Program-made: the position numbers and the translations under genes
NCBI RefSeq assembly: GCF_900106755.1
Contig: NZ_FNNN01000002.1
Location: 186,001 to 250,000, forward strand
Direction: 5' to 3'
DNA from: Bacteroides faecis MAJ27
Lineage (GTDB): Bacteria; Bacteroidota; Bacteroidia; Bacteroidales; Bacteroidaceae
DNA: 64,000 nt
Part shown: positions 1-8,534 of the stretch, in pieces
Position numbering within the stretch: position 1 is the stretch's first letter
Layout: every line of letters begins with the position of its first letter
The notes under the pieces: generated by a model
What the model saw: the letters and a program-made list of their open reading frames with translations, nothing else
What the model was told of the DNA's origin: nothing
Database searches by the model: none

Positions 1-1830
1 TGACCACGTCGTTTTTCAGTTCCTCGAGTTCTGTCAGGATGAACCCTGCTGACACGGAAGGATAGAAGAACGAACGGTTGTCACGCGGCATGTTGGATAC
101 ATAATCTTGACGTCCGGTTACTGTCAGATAAAGCATGTTTCTGTACGCAGCCGATACGTTGGCGAAGAAACCGACTGTACGGTTTTTCCATCTTTCCTCT
201 TCCGTTTGCTGAGTGGTGGCATTGTTAATGTGGTTCCACCCTGCGAAGTTGTAGTTTGATCCGTATTCGTAGTATTTCTTTCTGTTGCTTTGGATAAACT
301 CGTTACCGACTACAGCATTCAGGCCCCAGTCGTCATTGATGTGCCAGTCGTAATTGATGGTCAGCAATGAGTTGTAGGTAGCGTTTGTCCAGCCGTAGTT
401 TTCTATCTGGCCGCGACCGCCTCCGGTGTTGCTTCCGTATCCGTAGCTGTCGGAGTAGTGCGTGGTGTAGGCGTCAACACCCACCATGTATTTCGCATTC
501 AGCTTATGGTTGGCGGTGCCGAAATCTGTTTGATAGTTGGCGTATATATTTCCGAAGAAACGGTTGGTGTCTTCCGTATATTTGTTGTTGTCTATCGCCC
601 AGTAAGCGTTGTCAAAACTGCCGCGGAAAGAATTTTGCTTATAGATGTCACCGTCCACATGGCTGGGAATACCTGCCAGGTCGTAGCTTGCGGGAGATGC
701 GTAAACGGTTCTCAGCAGACCGTTTCCGGAAGTTACCGCTTTGTCGATGGAAGTTGTGATGTAGTTTCCGGCGAAACCTGTCGTGAAATTATTGGTCAGC
801 TTTGTTTCTGCGCTCACTTTCACGTTATATCTGTCCATACCTGTTTTGGGGATGATACCATCCTGATGCGTATTTCCCAGCGATACGGAGTAAGAGCTTT
901 TTTCCAGTGTTTGCGCTACGTTCAGTGAGTTGCTCCAAGTCACGCCTGTCTCGAAGAAATCTTTTGCGTTGTCGTAAGCCTGTGGAGCAGCCCAAGGGTC
1001 GAGACCTGCTGAGGCGCGCTGCGGCACATAATATTTGCCGGATTGCTTGCCGTGCTTTTGGGTGAATTCATTGTCGGTGTTACCGCCGTAGTTGGAGTCG
1101 TTGGGCAGTTCGGAGATTTTAGGTCCCCAGGATAGCCCCGAAGTAGGGCTGTAATTGCCACCGGACCCTTGCGCATACGTTTTCTGGAATTCGGGCAGAC
1201 GGCCAATCACGTCAAAGCTGACATTGGATGAGAAGCTGACCTGTGGTTTGCCTTTCTCCAGTCCCTTACCGCTTTTGGTGGTGATGATGATCACACCATT
1301 GGAAGCACGGATACCGTAAAGTGCCGAAGCTGCCTGTCCTTTGAGGATGTTGATGCTTTCAATGTCGTTCGGGTCGATGTCTACCGCACGGTTGGCAAAG
1401 TCCACACCGCTCACACTACCGTTGTTCTGTATCTGTGTATCCACGTCTGGGGTACTTGTTACCGCCATTCCGTCAATCACATATAGAGGAGTGTTGTCTC
1501 CGGAGAAAGAACGTGCACCACGGATCGTAATCTGCGAAGATGCCCCCGGCATACCACTCGAAGGTTTGATATCCAAACCGGATACTTTTCCTTGCAGCGC
1601 TCCTGCCAGACTGGAGTTGGAAGCTTGCGTCAGTTGTTCGGATTTTACATCCTGAACGGCATATCCCAATGCTTTCTTTTCGCGTGAGATACCCATTGCC
1701 GTTACTACTACTTCATCCAGTGCTTTGGCGTCACTTTTTAATACTACGTTGATAACTCCTTGTTTGATCGTTACAGTTTGCGGAACCATTCCTACATAGG
1801 AAACGCGCAAAGTTTTAGAAGAACTTGGTA
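1..1830 (-). CDS. SusC/RagA-type TonB-dependent receptor body, silent and partial
   Basis: This frame encodes most of a SusC-family outer-membrane receptor, which imports glycans with a SusD lipoprotein and TonB. Visible landmarks are the end of the carboxypeptidase-regulatory-like domain (LRVSYVGMVPQ), the TonB-box-like segment DEVVVTAMG, and the plug motifs SSLAGALQGKVSG, ITIRGARSF and LYVIDGMAV. Beta-barrel-like sequence then runs off the left edge of the window. The frame has no signal peptide and no start: reading upstream of PSSSKT, it meets a TAA after about ten codons with no ATG, GTG or TTG. Its missing N-terminus lies at 2164-2380 on the opposite strand, so the gene appears switched off by inversion. 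The SusD partner is expected to the left, outside the window. Confidence 0.9.
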
Positions 1831-2380
1831 TAATGGGGGATTCTCTTTTCCGGAAGCGTTAAGTGTTGTTGAGGCTATTTAAGCATAAAATGATAAAAAG
1901 ATACCATTTTGAATGATTTCCTGATGTTTTTTTTATGATAATGCCGGTTTTAACACTTTCTTTATGTCGCACAATGTTGCTCAAATATCTCAAAATTAAT
2001 AATAGAACCTTCTTGTTGTATCTGTTTCTTTGATAAATTCTTTCAATATGCTACTTTATAGTTAAAAACGTAACACTTTTTTAATTTTGATATAAATAGT
2101 GTTATCTTTGCAGCCTGTTAGAGACTAGAAGTTTATTTATAGGTTAAATTTAAGAGAGAATTTATGAAAAGAAAATTGATGTTCTTTATGACCTTCCTTT
2201 TTGTGGGTATAGGTCTGGTGACAGCGCAGACATCCCGAGTTACCGGTGTGGTAACCGCCGAGGAAGATGGCCTGCCTGTTGTGGGTGCCTCCGTATTGGT
2301 GAATGGTACTACTCTTGGTACTATCACGGATATTGATGGTAAGTTTACAATTACGAATGTACCAAGTTCTTCTAAGACTT
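1810..2380. other. Invertible DNA segment (phase switch of SusC)
   Basis: Inverted 21-bp arms lie at 1810-1830 and 2360-2380 and match at 20 of 21 positions. The only difference is a silent AAA/AAG Lys codon. In both arms the arm encodes PSSSKT in the SusC frame. Flipping the segment would join the promoter, start codon and signal peptide to the silent receptor body in frame, giving NVPSSSKTLRVSYVG. This is direct sequence evidence for a promoter-plus-N-terminus inversion switch, a mechanism known for SusC homologues in Bacteroides. The recombinase acting here is not evident in the neighbouring genes; the tyrosine recombinase at 23.1 kb is more likely tied to the capsule switch. Confidence 0.85.
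2080..2110 (+). promoter_or_regulatory. Promoter inside the invertible segment
   Basis: The -7 box TATCTTTG at 2103-2110 matches the Bacteroides consensus TAnnTTTG; the -33 region is T-rich rather than a clean TTTG. It lies about 54 bp before the SusC start codon and inverts together with it. In the present orientation it drives only the truncated N-terminal module. Confidence 0.65.
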
Positions 2381-2385
2381 ATTAA
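2164..2385 (+). CDS. SusC N-terminal module, truncated by inversion
   Basis: The 73-residue frame starts with a signal peptide (MKRKLMFFMTFLFVGIGLVT, cleavage after AQ), followed by the first part of the carboxypeptidase-regulatory-like domain typical of SusC proteins (VTGVVTAEEDGLPVVGASV, then GTTLGTITDIDGKFTI). It ends two codons past the recombination arm (PSSSKTY, stop). The protein would be exported but useless, so this is best read as half of the receptor gene on the opposite strand, waiting for inversion. No second SusC body follows to the right, which suggests a simple on/off switch here and not a local shufflon. Confidence 0.85.
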   Translation: MKRKLMFFMTFLFVGIGLVTAQTSRVTGVVTAEEDGLPVVGASVLVNGTTLGTITDIDGKFTITNVPSSSKTY

Positions 2386-2641
2386 TATTTTAAAGTCCCT
2401 CTTTTTTCTCTTTTTCTGCCTTATCTTATTGTAAATCAGACTATAAATACTGCTTCCGCAACTAGGTTTCACGACTCCCTTACTGTAATCGCAACTTTAT
2501 CTTCCTCTTTTTCGATATCAGTGTTCTTTTTCGGGCAGGGCTTCGCTCGTTTTCAAGACGACGGATGCTTAGGTTCTACCTTATTATAATATAAGAAGGG
2601 CTGCCTCATTTCTATTTGGGAGCAGCCCTTCTTGCTTTTTC
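2386..2641. terminator. Gene-free stretch ending in a bidirectional terminator
   Basis: No gene was found from 2386 to 2593. At 2594-2604 and 2622-2632 a perfect 11-bp stem (AGAAGGGCTGC with its complement) is followed on the plus strand by a T-rich tract to 2640. On the minus strand it is followed by AT-rich sequence. It probably ends transcription of the phosphate permease from the right and of the invertible promoter from the left. Confidence 0.7.
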
Positions 2642-2729
2642 CGGTTTATCTCTAATGCATACTTTGATTCATTTGGATAGACTTTTTGAAGATAAACCCT
2701 TTTGTTGTGTGCTTTGGGGATGAGCAGCC

Positions 2730-4982
2730 TTACGGCATTTCTGTTTCCATTTGGAATTTACGGCTTACTTTCATCAGATTAATGATGTAAGTCACTACAT
2801 TTTGCGCTTCCTGCACCATAGTCAGATAAACCATACTTACCCGGATGCTGCCCGCTTGACTCTGGATGCGTTGCAATTCTTTGCGTTTCAGTTGCGAGAG
2901 TTGTCCGTTGAGGTCGTTGGCACGACGGATTTCTTCTTCCATATTCTGATAATCGTTGTTTTCCAGCTTCTTGCGGCATTGCTGAATCAAGTAGGTGATG
3001 TCTTCGGCTACATCGCTGAATTCACCTTTTTGAATGGCGTCAAGAGGGTTGAAGTTATTGTCGATGTGTTCGAGGCAAGGCTCGCAGAGGCGCGAGATGC
3101 TGTATACCAGTTCGCTGGCGAAGTCGTTGCCCTGGTAGTAGTAAAGCCCTTTTTCGAGCACGGTGTTGTTGTCGAGACGGCACATGGCTACGGTTCCGGT
3201 GCGTTTCATCTGTTTGATGAGTTGCTTTTCGAATTTCGTAGAGCCCATGGCACGGCGCAGTCCGCGCAGGTTTTCGTGAATGAAGGAGGTGACGGTCAGT
3301 TCGAAATTCGTTTCGGCGTATTCCAGTACTTTGGCGAGTTCCTCCCGGGTATGTTTACGCATCAGTTGCAGGGCCTCTTCGCTGTCGGAAGTTTGCATCA
3401 GTTGTTTCAGCGTTTCGTTGCCTTGCTCTTTCGCTTTGCGTTTTTTGTACATCACTTGGCTGCGGATCAGGATGAAGATGGCGATTCCGATCAGTGCGAT
3501 GATGGAGATGTTGCCACCGTAGTGCAGCACGAGAGCTACGAAGAAACAGATGGTGAAGGCGGCTCCGGCAGTGATGAACCAGCCACCGATGACGCTCAGA
3601 ACGCCTGTGATACGATAAACGGCAGAATCACGTCCCCATGCACGGTCAGCGAGCGAGGTACCCATCGCTACCATGAAAGTGACGTAGGTAGTGGAGAGGG
3701 GCAGTTTCAGTGATGTTCCCAAGGCGATGAGCAGTCCGGCGAGAACGAGGTTGACAGAGGCACGGACGAGGTCGAAAGCGGCTCCGTCGGCTATGATGGC
3801 TTCATTTTTACGGAAACGGGAGTTGATCCATTGTTTTGCGCCTTCGGGCATGATGCGGGAGGTTCCGTTGGCAAGAGCCATGCTGAAACGGACCAGTGTG
3901 CGTGCCATCGGTGTGCTGCCGAAGTTTTCTTCTCCTTCGTCCTGTCGGGAAAGGTCTACCGAGGTTTTGATAACGGCATGTGCCTTTTTAGAGGTACAGA
4001 GGGCGAAGACCATGATGGTGCCCGCTCCGATCAGGAAGTACCAAGGGGTTTTGGCAGGACCCAGCAGCGAAGTCATCAGGAAGCTGTCCGGGCTTGTTCC
4101 TGTTCCGTTGGTGGTGTAATCTATGAAGGAGGAGTAGCCTGCGAGAGGAACTCCGATGAAGTTGACAAGGTCGTTACCGGCGAAGGCGAGGGCGAGGGCG
4201 AAGGTTCCCATCAGTACCACTACTTTGAATACGTTGACTTTGAACCAGTGGAGCACTTGCATCAGTATTGTGAAGAAGACGAAGAAGCTGCCGATCAGCA
4301 AGAGGGTGTTGTCTTGTATCCACTGTTTGTTTTCGGGAGTCATGAAGGAGCTGTCTTTCAGCCCTTTGATCAGCATGAAGTAGATGATGGAAGTAGCGGC
4401 TATGCCACCGAACAGACCGATGCTGTATTTGATGTTTTTCGTGTAGTTGAACGTGAAGATGATGCGGGCGAGCCACTGTACTAACATACCAAAAAAGAAG
4501 GCAATGGCTACGGACACAAAGATGGCCATGATGACGGAAAGGGCTTTGTCGGTATTGATCAGGTCGCCCATGGCGAGAGTGGCGTCATTGTTTACTTTGA
4601 TCAGGGAGAGGGCGAAGGTGCCTCCGAGCAACTCGAATACCAGCGAAACGGTGGTGGAGGTGGGCATCCCCATCGAATTGAATACGTCCAGCAGGACGAC
4701 ATCGGTCAGCATGACGGCGAGCAGGATACACATGATTTCGGCAAAGTAGAAATGCTCGGGCTGGTAGATGCCGTGCCGGGCAATGTCCATCATACCATTG
4801 GACAGGGAGGCACCGATGAAAATACCGATACCGGCAATGAAAAGGATGGTTTTGAACGAGGCGGCCTTGGCTCCTACCGCCGAATTCAGAAAGTTGACTG
4901 CATCGTTACTGACACCGACTATCAAGTCGAAGACGGCGAGGACGAACAGGAAAATGATAATGCATAAGTAAATTGTCTCCAT
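2730..4982 (-). CDS. PiT-family inorganic phosphate transporter
   Basis: A 750-residue inner-membrane phosphate permease of the PHO4/PiT family. The start METIYLC is preferred over an in-frame ATG 47 codons upstream because the membrane domain begins there. Family signatures include GVSNDAVNFLNSAVGAKAAS near the N-terminus and the second repeat GNDLVNFIGVPLAG, plus more than ten hydrophobic helices. The last roughly 200 residues are soluble, helical and PhoU-like, a fusion common in Bacteroidetes PiT proteins. A possible -7 box (GTCCTTTG on the minus strand) lies at 5016-5023. The neighbouring polyphosphate kinase gene, same strand, suggests a phosphate uptake and storage pair. Confidence 0.93.
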   Translation of the reverse strand: METIYLCIIIFLFVLAVFDLIVGVSNDAVNFLNSAVGAKAASFKTILFIAGIGIFIGASLSNGMMDIARHGIYQPEHFYFAEIMCILLAVMLTDVVLLDVFNSMGMPTSTTVSLVFELLGGTFALSLIKVNNDATLAMGDLINTDKALSVIMAIFVSVAIAFFFGMLVQWLARIIFTFNYTKNIKYSIGLFGGIAATSIIYFMLIKGLKDSSFMTPENKQWIQDNTLLLIGSFFVFFTILMQVLHWFKVNVFKVVVLMGTFALALAFAGNDLVNFIGVPLAGYSSFIDYTTNGTGTSPDSFLMTSLLGPAKTPWYFLIGAGTIMVFALCTSKKAHAVIKTSVDLSRQDEGEENFGSTPMARTLVRFSMALANGTSRIMPEGAKQWINSRFRKNEAIIADGAAFDLVRASVNLVLAGLLIALGTSLKLPLSTTYVTFMVAMGTSLADRAWGRDSAVYRITGVLSVIGGWFITAGAAFTICFFVALVLHYGGNISIIALIGIAIFILIRSQVMYKKRKAKEQGNETLKQLMQTSDSEEALQLMRKHTREELAKVLEYAETNFELTVTSFIHENLRGLRRAMGSTKFEKQLIKQMKRTGTVAMCRLDNNTVLEKGLYYYQGNDFASELVYSISRLCEPCLEHIDNNFNPLDAIQKGEFSDVAEDITYLIQQCRKKLENNDYQNMEEEIRRANDLNGQLSQLKRKELQRIQSQAGSIRVSMVYLTMVQEAQNVVTYIINLMKVSRKFQMETEMP

Positions 4983-5079
4983 AAAGAAAGTTGTGTATGT
5001 TATTTTTTTCGGGTGCAAAGGACGGGATTTGAGGTTGCAGGGGGATGTCATACATGTTACATTTGTGTTACAGCGTTCT

Positions 5080-5250
5080 TTCTTTTGTCTTGAAACAAAA
5101 GAAAGAACCAAAGAAAAATTCAAGGCTTACTTTTTTCTCCTACTCGCTTCCTTCACTGCGCTAAAGGGCAGAAACTCGCTACGCTCAAACAGTCTGCCCT
5201 TCTTAACGCTTCGTTACGGGCGCTCGCTTGACGGAGAAAAAAGTAGGCCG
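5080..5250. repeat. Nested inverted-repeat element, probably an interspersed Bacteroides repeat
   Basis: Outer arms CTTACTTTTTTCTCC (5126-5140) and GGAGAAAAAAGTAG (5233-5246) enclose inner arms AAAGGGCAG and CTGCCCTT (about 5163-5209). A further short palindrome (TTTTGTCTTGAAACAAAA) sits at the left end. The arrangement could fold into a large branched hairpin. No protein is supported here. Resemblance to dispersed repeats of other Bacteroides genomes is from memory. The next 80 bp are G-rich with repeated GGGGATG and otherwise featureless. Confidence 0.55.
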
Positions 5251-5510
5251 GGGGAACCATGCAGGGTGGGATGCATGCGGGGGGATGTTTGAGAGGGGAG
5301 TATGTAAGATGATAGGGGGATGTGGTGCGGTGGGGTTGTTTTTTGCTATATTGCTTGTGTGGTTGTAGGGCGTTTGTTGCTGATGGCTTGTTAGTTAGAA
5401 AAAAGATGTGGGAAAGAAACTTCTTTTTTAATGGATTGTATTGTCGTTTATTTTTAGGGGGAGTTTGAATCGTTGAGTTGGTTTGCTATTGTAACTGGTC
5501 ACTTATTTAT

Positions 5511-5662
5511 GTACGGATTTGAGCTAGCTGTCTGCATGGATTTGAACTGACTATCCGCATGGCTTCCCCTCTTTCCCGAAGGAGGAGATTTGAGATACTA
5601 CCGACTTTTTATTCGGCCCCAATAAAGATACTGCTAGCTTCTCATTTAGCTCAAATCCGTAC
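5511..5662. repeat. Inverted repeat with 16-bp perfect arms
   Basis: GTACGGATTTGAGCTA (5511-5526) is exactly complementary to 5647-5662; further TTTAT/ATAAA matches lie outside. The left side also holds two related direct copies of GGATTTGA...GCATGG (about 5515-5562). No promoter box or gene is apparent inside. It may be a MITE-like remnant or a large hairpin. Confidence 0.5.
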
Positions 5663-5690
5663 AGAAATAAACTAAATTATAAATTGAGGA

Positions 5691-5775
5691 TTAGGCACGG
5701 ATTACACGGATTAACACGGTTGTTTTACGTAATCATAGCACTAAAACCGTGTTAATCCGTGTAATCCGTGCCTAA
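5691..5775. repeat. Long perfect hairpin (31-bp arms)
   Basis: Arms 5691-5721 and 5745-5775 are perfectly complementary with a 23-bp loop. Each arm holds two tandem copies of a GGATTA-CACGG unit. This is a strong cruciform or RNA hairpin between the convergently unrelated ppk1 and PiT genes; both are on the minus strand, so it lies just after the end of ppk1. A terminator or a dispersed palindromic repeat are both possible. Confidence 0.7.
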
Positions 5776-5841
5776 ATATATTCTTTTCCGATTCGTTTTG
5801 AATGAAGAATTGGTTGCGCTATTACGCTGCAAAGCAATTCT

Positions 5842-7911
5842 TCATTCTTCATTTCCAAACAGCCATTTGTAGAAATCGTATTGGGCACGGACGTTGGGTG
5901 TGCCGGGTGTTTTTTTCTTGAATACGTTTTGCAGGTTTTCGTCTACCAGGCAGGCTTTTTGATTGTCGGCGAGCTGGATATTCAGCATTTCGATCAGGCT
6001 GGTGCGCAGGTCGGGATCGAGGATGGGAGTGACGGCTTCGATGCGGCGGTAGAGGTTGCGGCGCATCCAGTCGGGTGAGCCCATATACACTTTGGGGCGG
6101 CCTTCGTTGCCGAAGTACCAGATGCGGGCGTGTTCCAGAAAACTGTCGACAATGCGGGTAACACGGATGTTACGGCTGTATGACTGTCCCGGGATGAGGC
6201 AGCAGATACCGCGGACGATGAGGTCGATTTGTACGCCGTGCTCGGAAGCCTCGTAGAGTCGGTTGATCATTGTTGGGTCTTGGAGGGCGTTCATCTTGAG
6301 GATGATACGTCCGCCTTTGCCTTGGTCGGCAAGGGAAATTTCCCGGTCGATGAGGCGGTTCAGTTCCGGTATGAGGTTGAAGCGGGCGACAAGGAGGGTG
6401 GTGAATTTCGGATCTTCCTTGCCTTGCAGGGTGCGGAAGAGGTTGTAGAGGTCGTTCACTATTTCCTTGCGGCAGGTGAAAAGTCCGCAGTCGGCATAGA
6501 GGGTGGCGGTCTTCTCGTTGAAGTTGCCCGTGCTGATGTAGGCGTAGCTGGGGATTTTCTCGCCGTTCAGCCCACGACGACGAACGAGGGCTACTTTGGC
6601 GTGTACTTTCAGGCCGGGGATGCTATAAATGATTTTGATGCCGGCAGCTTGCATCATTTCGGCGGTGGCGAGGTTGTTCTCTTCGTCGAAACGGGCTTTG
6701 AGTTCGACAAATACAGTGACCTTCTTGCCGTTTTGGGCAGCGGCTATCAAGGTGTTGATAACAGCGGAGTTTTCGGCTACCCGGTATTGGGTGACCATTA
6801 TTTCACGTGTTTCCGGGTTGTGCACTGCTTCGTAGAGGAAGTGCGTGAAGTGCTCGAAGGAGTGGTACGGATAATATAACAGCAGGTCTTTTTTCGCGAC
6901 GTAGTTGAAGATGGATTCCTTTTCGTCGAGGATGGTCAGCTTCATCGGTTGCGGCTTTTCGATGCGGTGGAGAGACTTGTTCGGGTTGGGCAGATGACGC
7001 AGGTCCTCCAGATTCAGATGTTTGTCACCGGGGACAAGTTCGTCACGGTGGATGCGGAAGGCGTCGATCAGAAAGTCGAGGAAGTCCTCCGGCATGGCTC
7101 GGTCGTAGACGAAGCGGCAGACGTCGCCTATTTTGCGCTTTTTTACTTTCTTTTTCAGTTGTGCCACGAGGTCGGCGCTGCTGGCGGTGTCGTCTATCAG
7201 GATATCGGCATCGCGGGAGATTTTGATGCAGTAGCTGGAGTCGACGTCGTAGCCGGGAAAAATGAGGTTGAGGTTCGCTTTGATGATGTCTTCGGTGAAC
7301 ATGATATAAAAGTGGTTGTCATGGGACGGAAGTTCGATGAAACGGGGCACTTTGGCGTACGGCTGTTTCATGACGAAATAAGATGGCTTCCGGTTGGTGG
7401 CGTTCTTTTCATCTTTCAGATAAAGACGGATAGCGAGGTAGAGCCGGTTATCCCGGAGGAAAGAGACAATTTTGTCCTTCGATACGGGCACGGGTTGCAG
7501 GTAAGGGAAGATTTCTTCCCGGAAAAAGTCCTTGATAAACTGCTGATGGAAAGGTTCTACATGTCTGTCTTGGTAGAATATGATATGGTTTTTGCGCAGG
7601 GCGGGCAGTATCTTTTCTTCATAAATGCGTACACGGTCGTCCAGTTGACGGTTTACTTCATGATTGATTTCTTCTACGAGTTCACGGGCCGATTGTACGG
7701 TTTCTTCATCGCTTTCGGTGGCACCGGATGCAACGGCCTTGTGGTCTGCCACCCGAATTTTGTAAAACTCTTCCAGGTTGGAAGAATAGATGGAGATGAA
7801 GTTGATGCGCTCGTATAGCGGCAGACGCTCGTCCAATGCTTCGAGCAACACCCGATAATTGAATGAGAGCCAGCTGATATCACGTTTAAAATAATTATAT
7901 TTGCTTTCCAT
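5842..7911 (-). CDS. ppk1: Polyphosphate kinase 1
   Basis: A 689-residue polyphosphate kinase, the usual family length. It reversibly transfers the gamma-phosphate of ATP to polyphosphate. The N-terminal domain begins FKRDISWLSFNYRVL and has SSNLEEFYKIRV, both PPK1 signatures. The phosphorylated active-site His is H437 in IPGLKVHAKVAL, matching H435 of E. coli, and the second conserved His is H594 in FLEHARIWYF, matching H592. The phospholipase-D-like motif STGNFNEKTA is intact. The gene has its own promoter, divergent from the phosphodiesterase gene. Its position upstream of the PiT transporter on the same strand fits phosphate storage. Confidence 0.96.
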   Translation of the reverse strand: MESKYNYFKRDISWLSFNYRVLLEALDERLPLYERINFISIYSSNLEEFYKIRVADHKAVASGATESDEETVQSARELVEEINHEVNRQLDDRVRIYEEKILPALRKNHIIFYQDRHVEPFHQQFIKDFFREEIFPYLQPVPVSKDKIVSFLRDNRLYLAIRLYLKDEKNATNRKPSYFVMKQPYAKVPRFIELPSHDNHFYIMFTEDIIKANLNLIFPGYDVDSSYCIKISRDADILIDDTASSADLVAQLKKKVKKRKIGDVCRFVYDRAMPEDFLDFLIDAFRIHRDELVPGDKHLNLEDLRHLPNPNKSLHRIEKPQPMKLTILDEKESIFNYVAKKDLLLYYPYHSFEHFTHFLYEAVHNPETREIMVTQYRVAENSAVINTLIAAAQNGKKVTVFVELKARFDEENNLATAEMMQAAGIKIIYSIPGLKVHAKVALVRRRGLNGEKIPSYAYISTGNFNEKTATLYADCGLFTCRKEIVNDLYNLFRTLQGKEDPKFTTLLVARFNLIPELNRLIDREISLADQGKGGRIILKMNALQDPTMINRLYEASEHGVQIDLIVRGICCLIPGQSYSRNIRVTRIVDSFLEHARIWYFGNEGRPKVYMGSPDWMRRNLYRRIEAVTPILDPDLRTSLIEMLNIQLADNQKACLVDENLQNVFKKKTPGTPNVRAQYDFYKWLFGNEE

Positions 7912-7928
7912 GTGCTTTAAGATTTTCC

Positions 7929-7959
7929 CAAATATAGTATCTTTGCAGGACTAAACAAA
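7929..7959. promoter_or_regulatory. Back-to-back divergent promoters of ppk1 and the phosphodiesterase
   Basis: On the minus strand, TTTG (7956-7959) and TATATTTG (7929-7936) are separated by exactly 19 bp, a full Bacteroides promoter for ppk1. On the plus strand, TATCTTTG at 7938-7945 serves the phosphodiesterase gene, with a weaker -33 near 7915. The two -7 boxes are only one base apart, so polymerases cannot occupy both at once. Confidence 0.7.
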
Positions 7960-7966
7960 GAAAATT

Positions 7967-8458
7967 ATGACAAGAATTGGATTATTGTCCGATACCCACG
8001 CTTATTGGGACGAAAAGTATCTCGAATATTTTGAGTCATGCGACGAAATCTGGCATGCCGGAGATATCGGTTCGGTAGAAGTGGCCGAGAAGTTGGCGGC
8101 TTTCCGTCCGCTCCGGGCGGTTTACGGAAACATAGACGGGCAGGAAATACGGAAGATGTTTCCGCAGGTAAACCGTTTCACGGTAGATGGAGCCGAGGTC
8201 TTGATCAAGCATATCGGCGGTTATCCGGGCAAGTACGACCCTTCCGTCATCGGCAGCCTCATGGCTCGTCCGCCGAAACTTTTTATCAGCGGACACTCTC
8301 ATATATTAAAGGTGAAATACGATAAAACGTTGGACATGTTGCACATCAATCCCGGTGCCGCTGGCATGTCCGGATTCCATAAAGTGCGGACAATGGTGCG
8401 CTTTGTCATCGACAACGGAACGTTTAAGGACTTGGAAGTAATTGAACTGGCAGGGTAG
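7967..8458 (+). CDS. YfcE/MJ0936-type metallophosphoesterase
   Basis: A 163-residue cytoplasmic calcineurin-like phosphodiesterase. The metal-binding motifs appear in order: GLLSDTHAY (D8, H10), WHAGDIGS, AVYGNIDG, GGYPG and SGHSHILK with INPGAAG, as in YfcE proteins that cleave phosphodiester bonds with Mn2+. Length and order match the family. The natural substrate is unknown. It stands alone between divergent ppk1 and the rfbA promoter. Confidence 0.9.
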   Translation: MTRIGLLSDTHAYWDEKYLEYFESCDEIWHAGDIGSVEVAEKLAAFRPLRAVYGNIDGQEIRKMFPQVNRFTVDGAEVLIKHIGGYPGKYDPSVIGSLMARPPKLFISGHSHILKVKYDKTLDMLHINPGAAGMSGFHKVRTMVRFVIDNGTFKDLEVIELAG

Positions 8459-8474
8459 ATTTCTTACAATTCAT

Positions 8475-8505
8475 TTTGTCACGTCAGATTTCTTTCCGAC
8501 CTTTG
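8475..8505 (+). promoter_or_regulatory. Promoter of rfbA-rfbB
   Basis: TTTG at 8475-8478 and GACCTTTG at 8498-8505 are separated by 19 bp, a near-consensus Bacteroides promoter located 30 bp before the rfbA start. Confidence 0.7.
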
Positions 8506-8534
8506 CACGCAGTAAATGAATAACTCAGACGACA

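Noticed and set aside
2751..4971. Long open frames on the plus strand across the PiT gene
   Set aside because: They are shadows of the minus-strand transporter: no domain, no promoter, and composition mirrors the real gene.
4983..5123. Upstream extension of the PiT protein by 47 residues
   Set aside because: The extension runs over the -7 box region and the repeat, and lacks any membrane-domain similarity; METIYL is the natural start.
6949..7818. 289-codon plus-strand frame inside ppk1
   Set aside because: It is antisense to a fully conserved enzyme.
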